64,000 nt of DNA from Agromyces protaetiae (GTDB taxonomy: Bacteria > Actinomycetota > Actinomycetes > Actinomycetales > Microbacteriaceae): the NCBI RefSeq assembly GCF_004135405.1, contig NZ_CP035491.1:1736001-1800000 (forward strand), read 5' to 3'. Below are positions 25,911-35,661 of the stretch, piece by piece; the first letter of the stretch is position 1, and each line of letters opens with the position of its first letter. Both the position numbers and the translations under genes were made by a program. The notes under the pieces are model-generated. The model worked only from the letters and a program-made list of their open reading frames with translations. It searched no databases and was not told where the DNA came from.

Positions 25911-28900
25911 ATGCCGGATCTGAGTCGCCGTGGGTTCCTGCAGGCCAATCTCGCCACGGTCTTCGCCGCCATCCTCGCCGAGCGAGGGCTGTCGGCCGCC
26001 GAAGCCGAGCGACTCGCACTCCCCGGAGCCGCGTTCGGACCGGCCGCGACCGCCACCCCCGACCCGATGTGGGACGGCTCGACCACGACCGGTCCGTACA
26101 CCCTCAACGCGAGCTCGGCGATGAGCCAGGACTACTTCCTCACAGACGACGTCGTGCTCGACACGGAGGCATCCCTCGTCGCGCCGTTCGAGCACGCCGA
26201 CGGCAGCATCGCGGCGATCGTCGTGAACAGCGGCAACATCTCGATCCTGCAGCGCGACGCGACGGCGCCGACCGGGTGGTCGCTCACGACGTCGCTGAGC
26301 CTCGACAGCGACGACGGCGACAGCTACTACCCGCCCGCGTCGCTCGTCGCCGCCGGACGCGGGGCCGACGGGAACATCTATGGGCTGCTGTTCCTCGGCA
26401 CGGGGCCCAGAGCGGCACCTCGAAGGGCTCCTGGATGCTTCCGCTCCAGTGGGACTCGACGGGGGCCTTCACGTCCCAGATCCAGCCGCTGAAGCTCACC
26501 GACGGCTCGATCGACAACCTGCAGGCGCAGCGCGCGACCGACGGGCAGGTCTACTTCACGAGCTGGGCGGCCGACGGCACCCTGACGCTGTGGGCGCCCG
26601 AGTCGATGGCGTGGCGCACGCCGCTCGTGATCGACACCCTCACGGGCACCGGCGCGACCGAGCCGCAGATCATCTGGTCGGGCTCACAGACCTCGTCGTT
26701 CGACAAGCCTCTCATCTTCTGCGGCATCGCGGCCCACGGCATCGACCCGTTCGGCAATCCGGGCGTCGTCTGGTTCCAGCAGTTCGGGTCGGGCGCCTCG
26801 CCCGACTACGTCCAGAGCGACGACGCGGGCGTCGACGACGTCGACGGGCTCGTCGGCATCCGCCCGCACGCGGGCAACGGCGTCGGCCCCGACATCTACT
26901 CGATGTCGGGCAGCGTCATGATGCGCTTCATCGACTTCGGACAGGGTGCCACGACGTACGGCGACTTCGGCGGGATCGACGAGTTCTACACGTTCGGCGA
27001 CGAGGCGAACCCGGCGATCATCGTGCGGAACGGCACCGACATCGAGGTCATGTCGACGTTCGAAGAGAACGGCGTGCCCTCGGGCTTCGGCCCGGTCGTG
27101 ACGGTCGAGGAGGAGGTCGGGAGGCTCTACGGCCTCACGACGACGGCGACGAACGGCACGTTCTTCCTCGTGGAGGACGGCACGGGGTTCTTGAGCGTCC
27201 TCTCGCAGGATCAGACCCTCGGAATCTGGACGCGCATCCCCGTCCGACAGAATGCCGCGACGGCGTACGACGTCACCACGTGGCGCACGCAGTTGACGGT
27301 GCTCGACGCGAACGGCATCCCCGTCGCGAACACGCCCGTCACGGTCACACCCGACCGCGACGTCCTGTTCTGGCAGACGACGGGCAGTCAGCTCGTGACC
27401 CACGCGGCGGGCTGGGAGACATCCACCGACCAGTACGGCCGCCTGACGGTCGCCCTCCCGACCGTCGAACTCGACGCGCCGAGCCTCGTCGTCACGATCA
27501 CCGACAAGGACGGCGTCACGACCTACGACTTCGACGTCGCCCCCGACGGCGACGTGCACGCCTACCTCGCAGGCAAAGGGTCCCTCACGGGGAAGCCCGC
27601 GTTCACGGGGGCAGCGCTGCAGAGCGCGACGGATGCCTCGGGGCAGCCCCTTGCGCCGAATCTCGACGCCGCGACGGCGAACGCCGCCGCGAGTGCCGTG
27701 TCGAGCTGCATTCAGGCCGGAAAAGGCACGATCGACACGACGCAGACGGCTGCGTTCTCGATCGACTTCTCCCAGGGCACCCCCACATACGCCGAGTCGG
27801 CGACTTCGACGGCGTTCGACCACCTGCTCCCGTCGAACCCGACGGGCGGGTTCTTCGGCGACCTCATGAAAGACCTGCACGCGATCGAGCACGCGATCCG
27901 CAAGGCCGTCACGAAGGTCACGACGGTCGTGACGAAGTACGCGGGCGAGGCGATCGGCTGGGTCATCAACCTCGCGCTCGACGTCGGGCAGGTCGTGCAG
28001 TTCGCCGTCAACGGCCTGCGTTCCGCCATCACGGCGATCCACGGCATCCTGAGCGCCATCGGCGCGGCCGTCGAGAAGGCGATCGAGTGGATCCGGATGC
28101 TCGTCGACGACCTCATCGGCGACACCGTGTCGATGGCGGGGGTGCTCGACGACCTCGTGCGCAACAGTCTCGTCGGCGGCCTGCAGACGGCTGCGACGCA
28201 GCTGAAGGGCCTCGGCGACGGATACTTCACGGGTCTCAGCGACCAGGTGACGTCGGCCCTCGCCGACGCCGGCACGCAGAGCGCCGGATCGACGGCGGGC
28301 TCGCTCACGGGCGCCCCGCCCGATCCCGATGCCGTGGCCCCGCCGACGGGATCTCCGCCGGTGCTCGGCGATTCGGGGTTCGACGGCTCGGGGTTCCTCC
28401 ACGACGTCACGCACAACTGGCTCTTCGAGAAGATCCAGCACGAGTTCGACACGCTCTTCGGCGACGACGCCGACGGGTTCTGGGACGACACCGACGGCCT
28501 GATGGCCCAGCTCATGACCGATCTCGGCGACATCGAGACCCTCGCGGAAGACCTCGGGGTGGCCGTGTGGGATGCCGTCAAGGCCGTCGCGACGCCCTCC
28601 GGCGCGCGCGGCATGGCCGTGCAGAAGCTTCTCGACGCGATCGGCACGCTCGTCGCCGACGCGTTGCGACTCGCCGACGATGCCGTCAAGACACTCGCCG
28701 ACCTTCTGAACGCCCTCGCCGGCTTCCTCGGCGACCTGCTCGACCAGCCGATCCTCGAACTCCCGCTGCTCACCGAGGTGCTCTCGAAGCTCGGCCACCC
28801 CGTCGACCTGTCGACGGGCCGGATCGTCTTCATGATGGTCTCGTTCCCGACCGTCCTCGTGCAGCGGATCGTCGGGGGAGGCCCGCTGCCGGTCCCCCCG

Positions 28901-29644
28901 CTCTCGGGCGACATCACGGTGCCGACGACGGGCGGACTCCTCGAGGGCGACGGCTACCACGACGACACCTACGAGCACTGGGCCGAGCTGCAGCTCTACC
29001 TGCACGGTTCGGTGCGCTTCCTCCACGCGTTCGTCGACATCCTCAGTGACTTCAAGGTGCACAGCGACACAGGAACCAACCTCAAGCCCTACCGGATGAC
29101 CGCCCTCGTGGACTCCGTGCTGAGCCTCACCCTCCTGACGGTCACGTGGCCCGGTGCGGCTCGCACCGACGGCACGGCCGCCCGGCCGTTCGCGACGGTC
29201 CCGACGGCGTACTGGGGGCCGGACGGCCTCGCGTTCGTGCACTGGGTCGTCTCGGCGATCGGTCCGCTGCTCGGCACCGCGCTCGCGGCGCTCAGGATCG
29301 GCAACTCGAACCAGGTGCCGGCGGCGCCGACGGGCGCGATCCAGTGGACGAAGCCCTACCTGTGGTGGCTGCCGTGCGTGAGCCTGCTCGCCTTCGGCGC
29401 GACGATGGGGCTCGGCATTCACCTCTCCGTGCAGAAGCACGCGGCAGGCAAGCTCGGCGAAGCGGACTTCATCATCGAGGTCGTGACCACCGTGCTCGAA
29501 CTGATTCCGCGCATGTTCGCGCCGTTCGCGGCGCAGTGGATCAACGACACGACCTACGAGCTGCCGTTCGCGATCAAGCTCGGGCTCGACATCACGCAGG
29601 TGTTCTCGGGCGCGGGCTACTACGTGCAGGCGGCGAGGGCCTGA
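25911..29644 (+). pseudogene. Large Tat-exported protein of unknown family, one frameshift
   Basis: Starts at ATG 25911 with AAGGAG six nt before. The N-terminus SRRGFLQANLATVFAAILAE is a twin-arginine signal. The frame breaks at the GGGGCCC run (26402-26408): before it LYGLLFLGTG-like sequence, after it, one frame over, AQSGTSKGSWMLPLQWD. Adding one base restores about 1,244 residues, so this may be a sequencing indel, phase variation or a real mutation. Parts: residues ~40-440 with propeller-like beta repeats; an Ig-like region (~455-540, VLDANGIPVANTPVTVTPD); a long helical middle with amphipathic and hydrophobic stretches (AIGWVINLALDVGQVVQFA, ITAIHGILSAIGAAVEKAIE); a hydrophobic C-terminal third. 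No known catalytic motif is visible. Pairing with the RCC1 protein suggests a secreted two-component complex; effector or toxin-like function is speculation. Confidence 0.75.
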
Positions 29645-29683
29645 CCGCGGCCTACGTCGTCGCCCGCGTACTGGGGTGGGTCT
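29644..29683 (+). repeat. Diverged copy of the 3' end of the GAP-family gene
   Basis: These 40 bases match 23930-23969 at about 35 positions and in the same frame would encode TAAYVVARVLGWV, close to TAAYLVARGLGWV. No other part of a second GAP gene is present. The repeat overlaps the stop of the Tat-exported gene and marks the right border of the cassette. Confidence 0.7.
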
Positions 29684-29705
29684 CAGAGACATCCGCGTCA
29701 ATACG

Positions 29706-31445
29706 ATGACGTTCGTGCCCCGCATGATCCCCTCCGCGTCCAGGTTCGGCGCGAACGCGTCGGAACGACGGCTCTACTCCGCGCTCGGTGGGATCACCGA
29801 CCGCTCGGACTGGGTCGTCTTCCACTCGCTCGTCGTACGGCAGCACCTCGACAAGCTCATGGGCGAGGCGGATTTCGTCGTCGCGGTGCCAGGCAAGGGG
29901 CTCGTCGTCGTCGAGGCGAAGGCGCCGAGCGCCGTGTCGTACCGCGACGGCGTGTGGACGCTCGACGGTGTCCCGAGTCCGCACAAGAGCCCGCTCGAGC
30001 AGATCGACGGCGCGGCACGGAGCATCCGCTCGTATCTCCGTCGCGAAGGCGTCATCGACGGCGACGAGCCCTTCGCCCGCCTCGTGTGGTTCACCTCGAT
30101 CGGGCGCCACCACTTCGGCGGTCGCGCGCCGAGCGACCTCACGTTCTTCGAGTGGGAGCTCGCGTGGGCCGACGACCTCGCCCATCCCGCGGCGACGATC
30201 GAGAAGGCGATCGACGAGCACCTCGCGTGGCACGCCGAGTCGGCGCACGTCGACCACCGTCCCGAGGGCGTCACAGTCGAGAAGGTCGAACGGATCGCGG
30301 CCGCGCTCACGCGCGACTTCGACGTCGCGGCCGACCGTCGCGACGCCAAGCGCGAGACCGAGCAGCGCGAAGCGGAGGTGCTCGCCGAGCAGCGCTTCGC
30401 GCTCGAGCTCGTCGAGGCGAACCGGGCGGTGTACTTCGACGGACCCGCCGGCACGGGCAAGAGCCACCTCGTCGCGCAAGCGGCGCAAGCGGCCGTGAAG
30501 CGCGGCGAGAAGACCTTGCTGACGTGCTGGAACGTCGTCATGGCCGAGCGGCTCGCCGCCGAGGCGAAGCAGCTCCGGGGTCCGCTGTGGGTCGCGGACC
30601 TCGGCGCGGTCATGCTGCGGGTCGCGGGTCTCGACGCCCACCCGGCGGGGGCCGACAACGCGTGGTACCAGGACGAACTGCCGCGACTCGCCCTCGCCGC
30701 GCTCGCTGGGCATCCCGAACGCGGCGGCTATCGCCACGTCATCGTCGACGAGTTCCAGGACATCGCGGGCAATCCGCTCCTCCTCGACGTGCTGCTCGCG
30801 CTCGCCGCCGACGGCGTCCGGCTCCGGTTCGCGGGCGACGAGCGGCAGCAGATCATGCGGGCGCGCGCGCAGCGCGTCGACCCGTTCGAGGTCGCGAAGG
30901 CCCGCATCCCCGACCTCGTGCACGTGCGCATCCGGCGGAACTGCCGGCAGGCGCCGCAACTCGTCACGAAGATCGAGTCGATCGTCGGGCGTCCGCTCGG
31001 GTTCACCGGGCACCGCCTTCCGACGGGCACCGCGGGCGGCGCCGAGCGCGTCAACGTCACGCCCGGCAACGAGGTTCCCATGCTCGCGGGCGTGCTGAGA
31101 CTCCTCGTGCAGGAGTACGGCAGCGACGGCGTCGTCGTCGTGAGCCCGTCGGGGTCGCGGTCGACCGCCTCGCGCATCGTCGCGGGCGAGGTCGACGACC
31201 GCGCGCACGCGAACGACCTCCGCTGGCTGCGGGCGAACCTCGGCGACGCGCAGGGGCGCGTGCGCTTCGGCTCCATCTCGAAGCTCAAGGGCATCGAGGT
31301 CGACGCCGTCGTCGTCGCCGATGTCGGCCCCGACGCGCGCGCCTGGGTCGAGGAGCACGACCTCGACTGGGACGACCTCCTCTACGTCGCGCTCTCGCGC
31401 GCGAAGTACCGGGCGGTCGTCCTCGAGGCCGTGCCGACTTCCTGA
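29706..31445 (+). CDS. NERD nuclease-domain / UvrD-like helicase
   Basis: 579 residues from the ATG at 29706 (MTFVPRMIPSASRFG). Residues ~15-130 form a NERD domain: ASERRLYSAL, then EADFVVAVPGKGLVVVEAKA, which supplies the D-ExK nuclease motif. A superfamily 1 helicase follows, with Walker A DGPAGTGKSHLV (about 245), DEFQDI as Walker B, GDERQQIMRA as motif III, and a C-terminal UvrD_C_2-like part (FGSISKLKGIEVDAVVVAD, YVALSRAKY). It probably unwinds and cuts DNA in repair; related proteins also occur in defence loci. It stands alone, reading away from the RCC1/Tat cassette and convergent with the TMEM175-like gene. Confidence 0.88.
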   Translation: MTFVPRMIPSASRFGANASERRLYSALGGITDRSDWVVFHSLVVRQHLDKLMGEADFVVAVPGKGLVVVEAKAPSAVSYRDGVWTLDGVPSPHKSPLEQIDGAARSIRSYLRREGVIDGDEPFARLVWFTSIGRHHFGGRAPSDLTFFEWELAWADDLAHPAATIEKAIDEHLAWHAESAHVDHRPEGVTVEKVERIAAALTRDFDVAADRRDAKRETEQREAEVLAEQRFALELVEANRAVYFDGPAGTGKSHLVAQAAQAAVKRGEKTLLTCWNVVMAERLAAEAKQLRGPLWVADLGAVMLRVAGLDAHPAGADNAWYQDELPRLALAALAGHPERGGYRHVIVDEFQDIAGNPLLLDVLLALAADGVRLRFAGDERQQIMRARAQRVDPFEVAKARIPDLVHVRIRRNCRQAPQLVTKIESIVGRPLGFTGHRLPTGTAGGAERVNVTPGNEVPMLAGVLRLLVQEYGSDGVVVVSPSGSRSTASRIVAGEVDDRAHANDLRWLRANLGDAQGRVRFGSISKLKGIEVDAVVVADVGPDARAWVEEHDLDWDDLLYVALSRAKYRAVVLEAVPTS

Positions 31446-31464
31446 GGGATGCGGCGTTCGAGGG

Positions 31465-32214
31465 TCAGGATGCCCCGGGGTCGCCGCCCGAGGGGTCGGA
31501 GCCGCCCGAGACATCCGGCGCCCCCGAGGCATCCGCCGCCCCCGAGACATCCGTCCCCTTCTGCTCCGCGACGATGCGCTTCACGCGCCGCACCGCGATC
31601 TGCCCGCTGATCGGCCCGACGACCGCGAGCGACAACCACACCCACCGAGCCGCCGGCACGCTCACGAGGTACGCGACGGGGATCGACGCGAGGAAGACGG
31701 CGGGCGTCGAGAGCGTGTCGACGAAGATCGCCCGGTTTGCGGCCCGCGGCAGCGGGTCGGCGACGAGCCCCGCGCGCCGCGCCACCGTGAAGACCGCCGA
31801 CTGGGTCAGCACCGCGAGCGTGATGTTGATCGAGTAGACGGCGACCGCGAGCGGCTCTTCGGACGACCCGGGGTCGCTGATGCCCTGCGTCGAGAACGGG
31901 ATGAGCACCACGAACGCGAGCGCGACGATGTTGGCGCCGATCGTGCCGGGGCTCATGCCCGTGAATCCCGAGCCGATGCGGTGGTTCGTGCGCCAGAACA
32001 CGGCGATGACGATGAAGCTCACGGCGAAGCCGAAGAGCTGCCACCCGATGCCGTCGAACCACGCGTCGAGACTCTTCCACGCTGCCGCCTCGGGCGGGTC
32101 GAGGTTCACGACGAGCAGGGTCAGGGCGAATGCGTAGACGGCGTCGAAGAACGTGAACGCGCGCGCGAACTCGACGCTGTCGCGGGGGTAGGTGCTCGAC
32201 GGCTGATCGCTCAC
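31465..32214 (-). CDS. TMEM175/DUF1211-family membrane channel
   Basis: 249 residues from GTG 32214. The N-terminal ARAFTFFDAVYAFALTLLVV resembles the RxxxFxD first helix of bacterial TMEM175-type K+ channels, followed by about five further helices (IGWQLFGFAVSFIVIAVFW, IGANIVALAFVVLIPF, ALAVAVYSINITLAVLT, VFLASIPVAYLVSVP, WVWLSLAVVGPISGQIAV). The cytoplasmic tail of ~30 residues is made of Asp/Ala/Val-Ser-Gly units (DVSGAADASGAPDVSGGSD) encoded by consecutive copies of the GGATGYCYCG word. The family moves monovalent cations. The reading from GTG is chosen because GGAGG lies just before it, although the spacing is too short for a good ribosome site. Confidence 0.75.
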   Translation of the reverse strand: MSDQPSSTYPRDSVEFARAFTFFDAVYAFALTLLVVNLDPPEAAAWKSLDAWFDGIGWQLFGFAVSFIVIAVFWRTNHRIGSGFTGMSPGTIGANIVALAFVVLIPFSTQGISDPGSSEEPLAVAVYSINITLAVLTQSAVFTVARRAGLVADPLPRAANRAIFVDTLSTPAVFLASIPVAYLVSVPAARWVWLSLAVVGPISGQIAVRRVKRIVAEQKGTDVSGAADASGAPDVSGGSDPSGGDPGAS

Positions 32215-32260
32215 CCTCCGAGTGTGGCGCGCGGGCCCGGTGGAACGGAAGACCGCCGGC

Positions 32261-32524
32261 TCAGGCCCAGTCGACCGAGTGCGTCCACCCGGCGAGATAG
32301 GCGCGCTCGTTCTCGTTCAGTCGGACGCCTCGCATGGGGGTCGATCCGTCGAGTTCGCAGAGTTCCCTGATGCGGCGCACGACGTTGACGCGCAACGGCG
32401 CGTCTGGCGCCTCGAGGATCTCGAACTGGAGTGTGCGCTCGAGCATCGGCCACCAGACTCCGATCGGCGGCAGGGCGCCGACCTGGGTCCGGCGTTCGCG
32501 GATCGGCGGGTCGACGACGGTCAT
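32261..32524 (-). CDS. Conserved hypothetical small protein
   Basis: 87 residues from the ATG at 32524, with the ribosome site AAGGAG eight nt upstream; a longer in-frame reading lacks one. Sequence features: an opening MTVVDPPIRERRTQVGALPP, a core WWPMLERTLQFEILEAPDAPLR and an acidic middle, ending NERAYLAGWTHSVDWA. It is soluble and small; I do not recognise a family. It lies between the TMEM175-like gene (same strand, downstream) and the divergent DNA ligase gene. Confidence 0.7.
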   Translation of the reverse strand: MTVVDPPIRERRTQVGALPPIGVWWPMLERTLQFEILEAPDAPLRVNVVRRIRELCELDGSTPMRGVRLNENERAYLAGWTHSVDWA

Positions 32525-32657
32525 GGCAGGGCTCCTTCGCTCGCTCGCGCGATTCGCACGGCGCCCGGTTCGGTCGGACGCATCTTCGAAGCTAGGCGCC
32601 GCCACCGACATCCGCTCGGGGATTGCCCTTTCGTCCGCCGGATGCTACTCAAGGCGC

Positions 32658-33728
32658 ATGGACCTCCCCGTCATGCCGCCCGTCGCGCCCATGCTGTCGA
32701 AGGCCGTCAAGGAGATCCCCGACACGGGGCACGTCGAGCCGAAGTGGGACGGCTTCCGCACGATCGTCTTCCGCGACGGCGACGAGGTCGAACTCGGCAG
32801 CCGCAACGAGAAGCCCATGACGAGGTACTTCCCCGAACTCGTCGAAGAGCTCAAGCGCAACCTCCCGCCCCGCATCGTCGTCGACGGCGAGATCGTGCTC
32901 GAACGCGGCGGACGCCTCGACTTCGACGCGCTCCAGCAGCGCATCCACCCTGCGGCGAGTCGCGTGAAGCTCCTTTCCGAGCAGACGCCGGCGTCGTTCA
33001 TCGCGTTCGACCTCCTCGCCCTCGGCGACGACGACCTCACGGGACGTCCGTTCGTCGAGCGGCGGAGACTGCTCGAACAGGCGCTCGCCGAGGCATCCGA
33101 CCCCGTCTTCATCACCCCCGCGACGGCCGACCTCGCGGTCGCCCGCGACTGGTTCGAGCGCTTCGAGGGCGCGGGCCTCGACGGCGTCGTCGCGAAACCC
33201 CTCGACGGCACCTACCAGCCCGACAAGCGCACGATGTTCAAGATCAAGCACGAGCGCACGGCCGATTGCGTCGTCGCGGGCTACCGCTGGTACAAGACGG
33301 GGGATGTCGTGGGGTCGCTGCTGCTCGGCCTGTACGACGGCGAGGGGCGGCTCCATCACGTGGGCGTCGCGGCGTCGTTCACGATGGCGCGGCGGCGCGA
33401 GCTCGTCGATGAACTCGCGCCGTATGTCGCGACGGATGCCTCGGAGCACCCGTGGGGCGAATGGGCGTTCCCCGAGGCGCACGCCGAGACCCGGATGCCG
33501 GGCGCTGTCAGCCGGTGGAGCGCGGGGAAAGACCTCTCGTTCGTGCCGCTGCGGCCCGAGCTCGTCGTGGAGGTCGCGTACGAGCACCTCGAGGGCGACC
33601 GGTTCCGGCACACTGCGCGGTTCCGCCGCTGGCGGCCCGACCGCGACCCCGCGAGCTGCACCTACGCGCAACTCGACGAGGCCGAGCCGTTCGAGCTCGC
33701 CGAGATCCTGCCGATCCGGGGGCGGTAG
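32658..33728 (+). CDS. ATP-dependent DNA ligase (LigC/LigD-type)
   Basis: 356 residues. The adenylation domain begins at once: the nucleophile is Lys29 in EPKWDGFR, with motif III-like VDGEIVL, motif IIIa FIAFDLLAL, motif IV LDGVVAKPLDG and motif V MFKIKHERTADCVV. An OB-fold domain follows from ~210 and ends with motif VI-like RFRHTARFRRWRPDRDP. It seals nicks using ATP, unlike the NAD-dependent LigA. The compact size and the lack of polymerase or nuclease domains fit the LigC group, accessory ligases of actinobacterial end joining or base excision repair. Neither ku nor ligD is within the window. CAAGG precedes the ATG. Confidence 0.9.
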   Translation: MDLPVMPPVAPMLSKAVKEIPDTGHVEPKWDGFRTIVFRDGDEVELGSRNEKPMTRYFPELVEELKRNLPPRIVVDGEIVLERGGRLDFDALQQRIHPAASRVKLLSEQTPASFIAFDLLALGDDDLTGRPFVERRRLLEQALAEASDPVFITPATADLAVARDWFERFEGAGLDGVVAKPLDGTYQPDKRTMFKIKHERTADCVVAGYRWYKTGDVVGSLLLGLYDGEGRLHHVGVAASFTMARRRELVDELAPYVATDASEHPWGEWAFPEAHAETRMPGAVSRWSAGKDLSFVPLRPELVVEVAYEHLEGDRFRHTARFRRWRPDRDPASCTYAQLDEAEPFELAEILPIRGR

Positions 33729-33761
33729 TCTCTCTTCCTCTCCCTGTTCCCCGTCCCGGCG

Positions 33762-33834
33762 ATTCAGGAAGAATCCCGAGACACGCCGGGCGGCGCCCCT
33801 CGACGCGCCGCGCGATCCGCGGTTCTTCCTGAAT
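33762..33834. repeat. 12-bp inverted repeat between convergent genes
   Basis: ATTCAGGAAGAA (33762-33773) and TTCTTCCTGAAT (33823-33834) are perfect complements 49 bases apart, flanked by CGGCG and ACGGCGG. The inner part is G/C-rich with further pairing. It may be a bidirectional terminator or a small repeat element. Confidence 0.6.
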
Positions 33835-33851
33835 TACGGCGGGGCGACTCC

Positions 33852-34397
33852 TTACAGCACCGCCCGCAGCCCCGCCGTGTGCGCCGTGTGGTGCTCGAAC
33901 ACGAGGTTCGTCTCGGTGAGGGCGACGGCGGGGTTCGCCGACAGGTTCTTCAGCACGAACTGCCGCACGTGCGCGCTGTCGCGCACGCGCACGTGGATCA
34001 AGAAGTCCTCGGTGCCGCCGAGGAAGAAGAGCTGTGCGACCTCGGGCTCGCGGCGGAGCTCGTCGGAGATCTGCTCCATGAGGTGCCGTGCGCCGGGGCG
34101 GATGCGCACGCTCACGAGCGCCTGCAGCGTGTAGCCGAGGGCTGCGGGGTCGATCTCGGCGGTGTAGCGCACGATGACGCCGCGCTCGCGGAGCGAGCGG
34201 ACGCGCGCGAGGCACGTCGAGGGCGAGATGCCCGCGGCCCGCGCGAGGTCGACGTTCGGGATGCGCGCGTTCTCGTGCAGGAGGGCGATGAGGGTGCGGT
34301 CGACGTCGTCGAGGACGACGGGCGGGGCGGATGCCTCGGGCTGCCCGAGCTGGGCCGGCCGGGGCGAAGCGGCGTCTGCGTGCGGTGCATCCGTCAT
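33852..34397 (-). CDS. Lrp/AsnC-family regulator (AldR-like)
   Basis: 181 residues. After a ~28-residue unstructured head, the Lrp layout is plain: HTH (DDVDRTLIALLHENARIPNVDLARAAGISPSTCLARVRSLRERGVI) and an AsnC ligand-binding domain (ALVSVRIRPGARHLMEQI, LFFLGGTEDFLIHVRV). It is divergent from alanine dehydrogenase, the usual partner of AldR, and is probably an alanine-responsive activator or repressor of that gene, acting as an octamer. The palindrome at 34412 in the shared intergenic region is the likely binding site. The head contains two further copies of the GGATGYCYCG word. Confidence 0.9.
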   Translation of the reverse strand: MTDAPHADAASPRPAQLGQPEASAPPVVLDDVDRTLIALLHENARIPNVDLARAAGISPSTCLARVRSLRERGVIVRYTAEIDPAALGYTLQALVSVRIRPGARHLMEQISDELRREPEVAQLFFLGGTEDFLIHVRVRDSAHVRQFVLKNLSANPAVALTETNLVFEHHTAHTAGLRAVL

Positions 34398-34528
34398 CTC
34401 GAGGCATCCAATCGAATATTCGAACTCAATGTGAGCACTCTACCGAATTCTGTACGGAAGACCTTTCGGAACTGCGAACAAGCGCGCAACATTGACCCGC
34501 TGACGACCCACGACGTTCGGAGAAGGCC
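34398..34528. promoter_or_regulatory. Shared regulatory region of the Lrp/AldR and ald genes
   Basis: A perfect 12-bp palindrome, TCGAATATTCGA, lies at 34412-34423. Further TTCGAAC, CCGAATTC and TTTCGGAACTGCGAAC segments are spaced at roughly helical-turn intervals, as expected for an Lrp-type octamer wrapping DNA. GGAGAAGG is the ribosome site of ald. Confidence 0.6.
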
Positions 34529-35626
34529 ATGCACATCGGGGTACCCGCCGAGATCAAAGACCACGAGTACCGCGTCGCGATGACGCCCGCGGGCGCGCAC
34601 GCGCTCACCCAGCGCGGCCACCGCGTCGACCTCCAGGCGCGCGCGGGCCTCGGCGCGGGCTACCCCGACGCCGAGTACGAGGCCGCCGGCGCGTCGATCG
34701 TGCAGACCGCCGACGAGGCGTGGAGCGCCGAACTCGTGCTCAAGGTCAAAGAGCCCGTCGCGAGCGAGTACGGGTTCCTCCGCAGCGACCTCACCCTCTT
34801 CACCTACCTGCACCTCGCGGCCGACCTGCCGCTCACGCGCGCGATCCTCGACTCGGGCGTCACGGCGATCGCCTACGAGACCGTGCAACTCGCCGACCGG
34901 TCGCTGCCGCTCCTCACGCCCATGAGCGAGGTCGCGGGCCGGCTCGCGCCGCAGGTCGGCGCCTTCTCGGTCCTCGCCTCGCAGGGCGGGCGCGGCGTGC
35001 TCCTCGGCGGTGTGCCGGGCACGTCGCCCGCGAAGGTCGTCGTCATCGGCGGCGGCGTCGCGGGGGAGCAGGCCGCCCAGACCGCACTCGGCCTCGGCGC
35101 CGACGTCACGGTGCTCGACATCTCGCTCCCGAAGCTCCGCGAACTCGACGAGCGGTACGGGCACCGCATCAAGACGCTCGCGTCGTCGCCGTACGAGATC
35201 GCGCGGCAGGTGAAGGACGCCGACCTCGTCGTGGGCGCCGTGCTCGTGCCGGGCGCTGCCGCGCCGAAGGTCGTCACCGACGAGATGGTCGCGACCATGA
35301 AGCCCGGCGCGGTGCTCGTCGACATCGCGATCGACCAGGGCGGATGCTTCGAGGGCTCGCGTCCGACGACGCACACCGAGCCGACGTTCCGCGTGCACGA
35401 CGCCGTGTTCTACTGCGTCGCGAACATGCCGGGCGCCGTGCCCGCGACCTCGACGCCCGCGCTCACGAACGCGACGCTGCCGTACGCGATCCGGATCGCC
35501 GACCTCGGGTGGCAGGCGGCGCTCGCCGCAGACGCGGCACTCGCGAAGGGGCTCAACGCGCATGCCGGACGGCTCACGAACGACGGCGTCGCAAAGGCGC
35601 ACGGACTCGAGTTCGCGACGCTCTGA
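34529..35626 (+). CDS. ald: Alanine dehydrogenase
   Basis: 365 residues, NAD-dependent interconversion of alanine and pyruvate plus ammonia. It begins with MHIGVPAEIKDHEYRVAMTP; the catalytic Lys is in LVLKVKEPVASEYGFL and His in TYLHLAADLPLT; the Rossmann motif is VVIGGGVAGEQAAQTALGLG. The C-terminal ATSTPALTNATLPYAI completes the family pattern. Length is normal. Regulation by the divergent Lrp-type gene is expected. Ald is used for alanine catabolism and redox balance in actinobacteria. Confidence 0.95.
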   Translation: MHIGVPAEIKDHEYRVAMTPAGAHALTQRGHRVDLQARAGLGAGYPDAEYEAAGASIVQTADEAWSAELVLKVKEPVASEYGFLRSDLTLFTYLHLAADLPLTRAILDSGVTAIAYETVQLADRSLPLLTPMSEVAGRLAPQVGAFSVLASQGGRGVLLGGVPGTSPAKVVVIGGGVAGEQAAQTALGLGADVTVLDISLPKLRELDERYGHRIKTLASSPYEIARQVKDADLVVGAVLVPGAAAPKVVTDEMVATMKPGAVLVDIAIDQGGCFEGSRPTTHTEPTFRVHDAVFYCVANMPGAVPATSTPALTNATLPYAIRIADLGWQAALAADAALAKGLNAHAGRLTNDGVAKAHGLEFATL

Positions 35627-35661
35627 GGCACCGAAGCTCGCGACGCCTTGCGAAGGTCGGG

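Noticed and set aside
26684-29725. A ~1,000-codon antisense frame opposite the Tat-exported protein
   Set aside because: Same artefact: low-complexity Arg/Asp/Val composition, no ribosome site, and the plus strand encodes a plausible signal peptide and domains.
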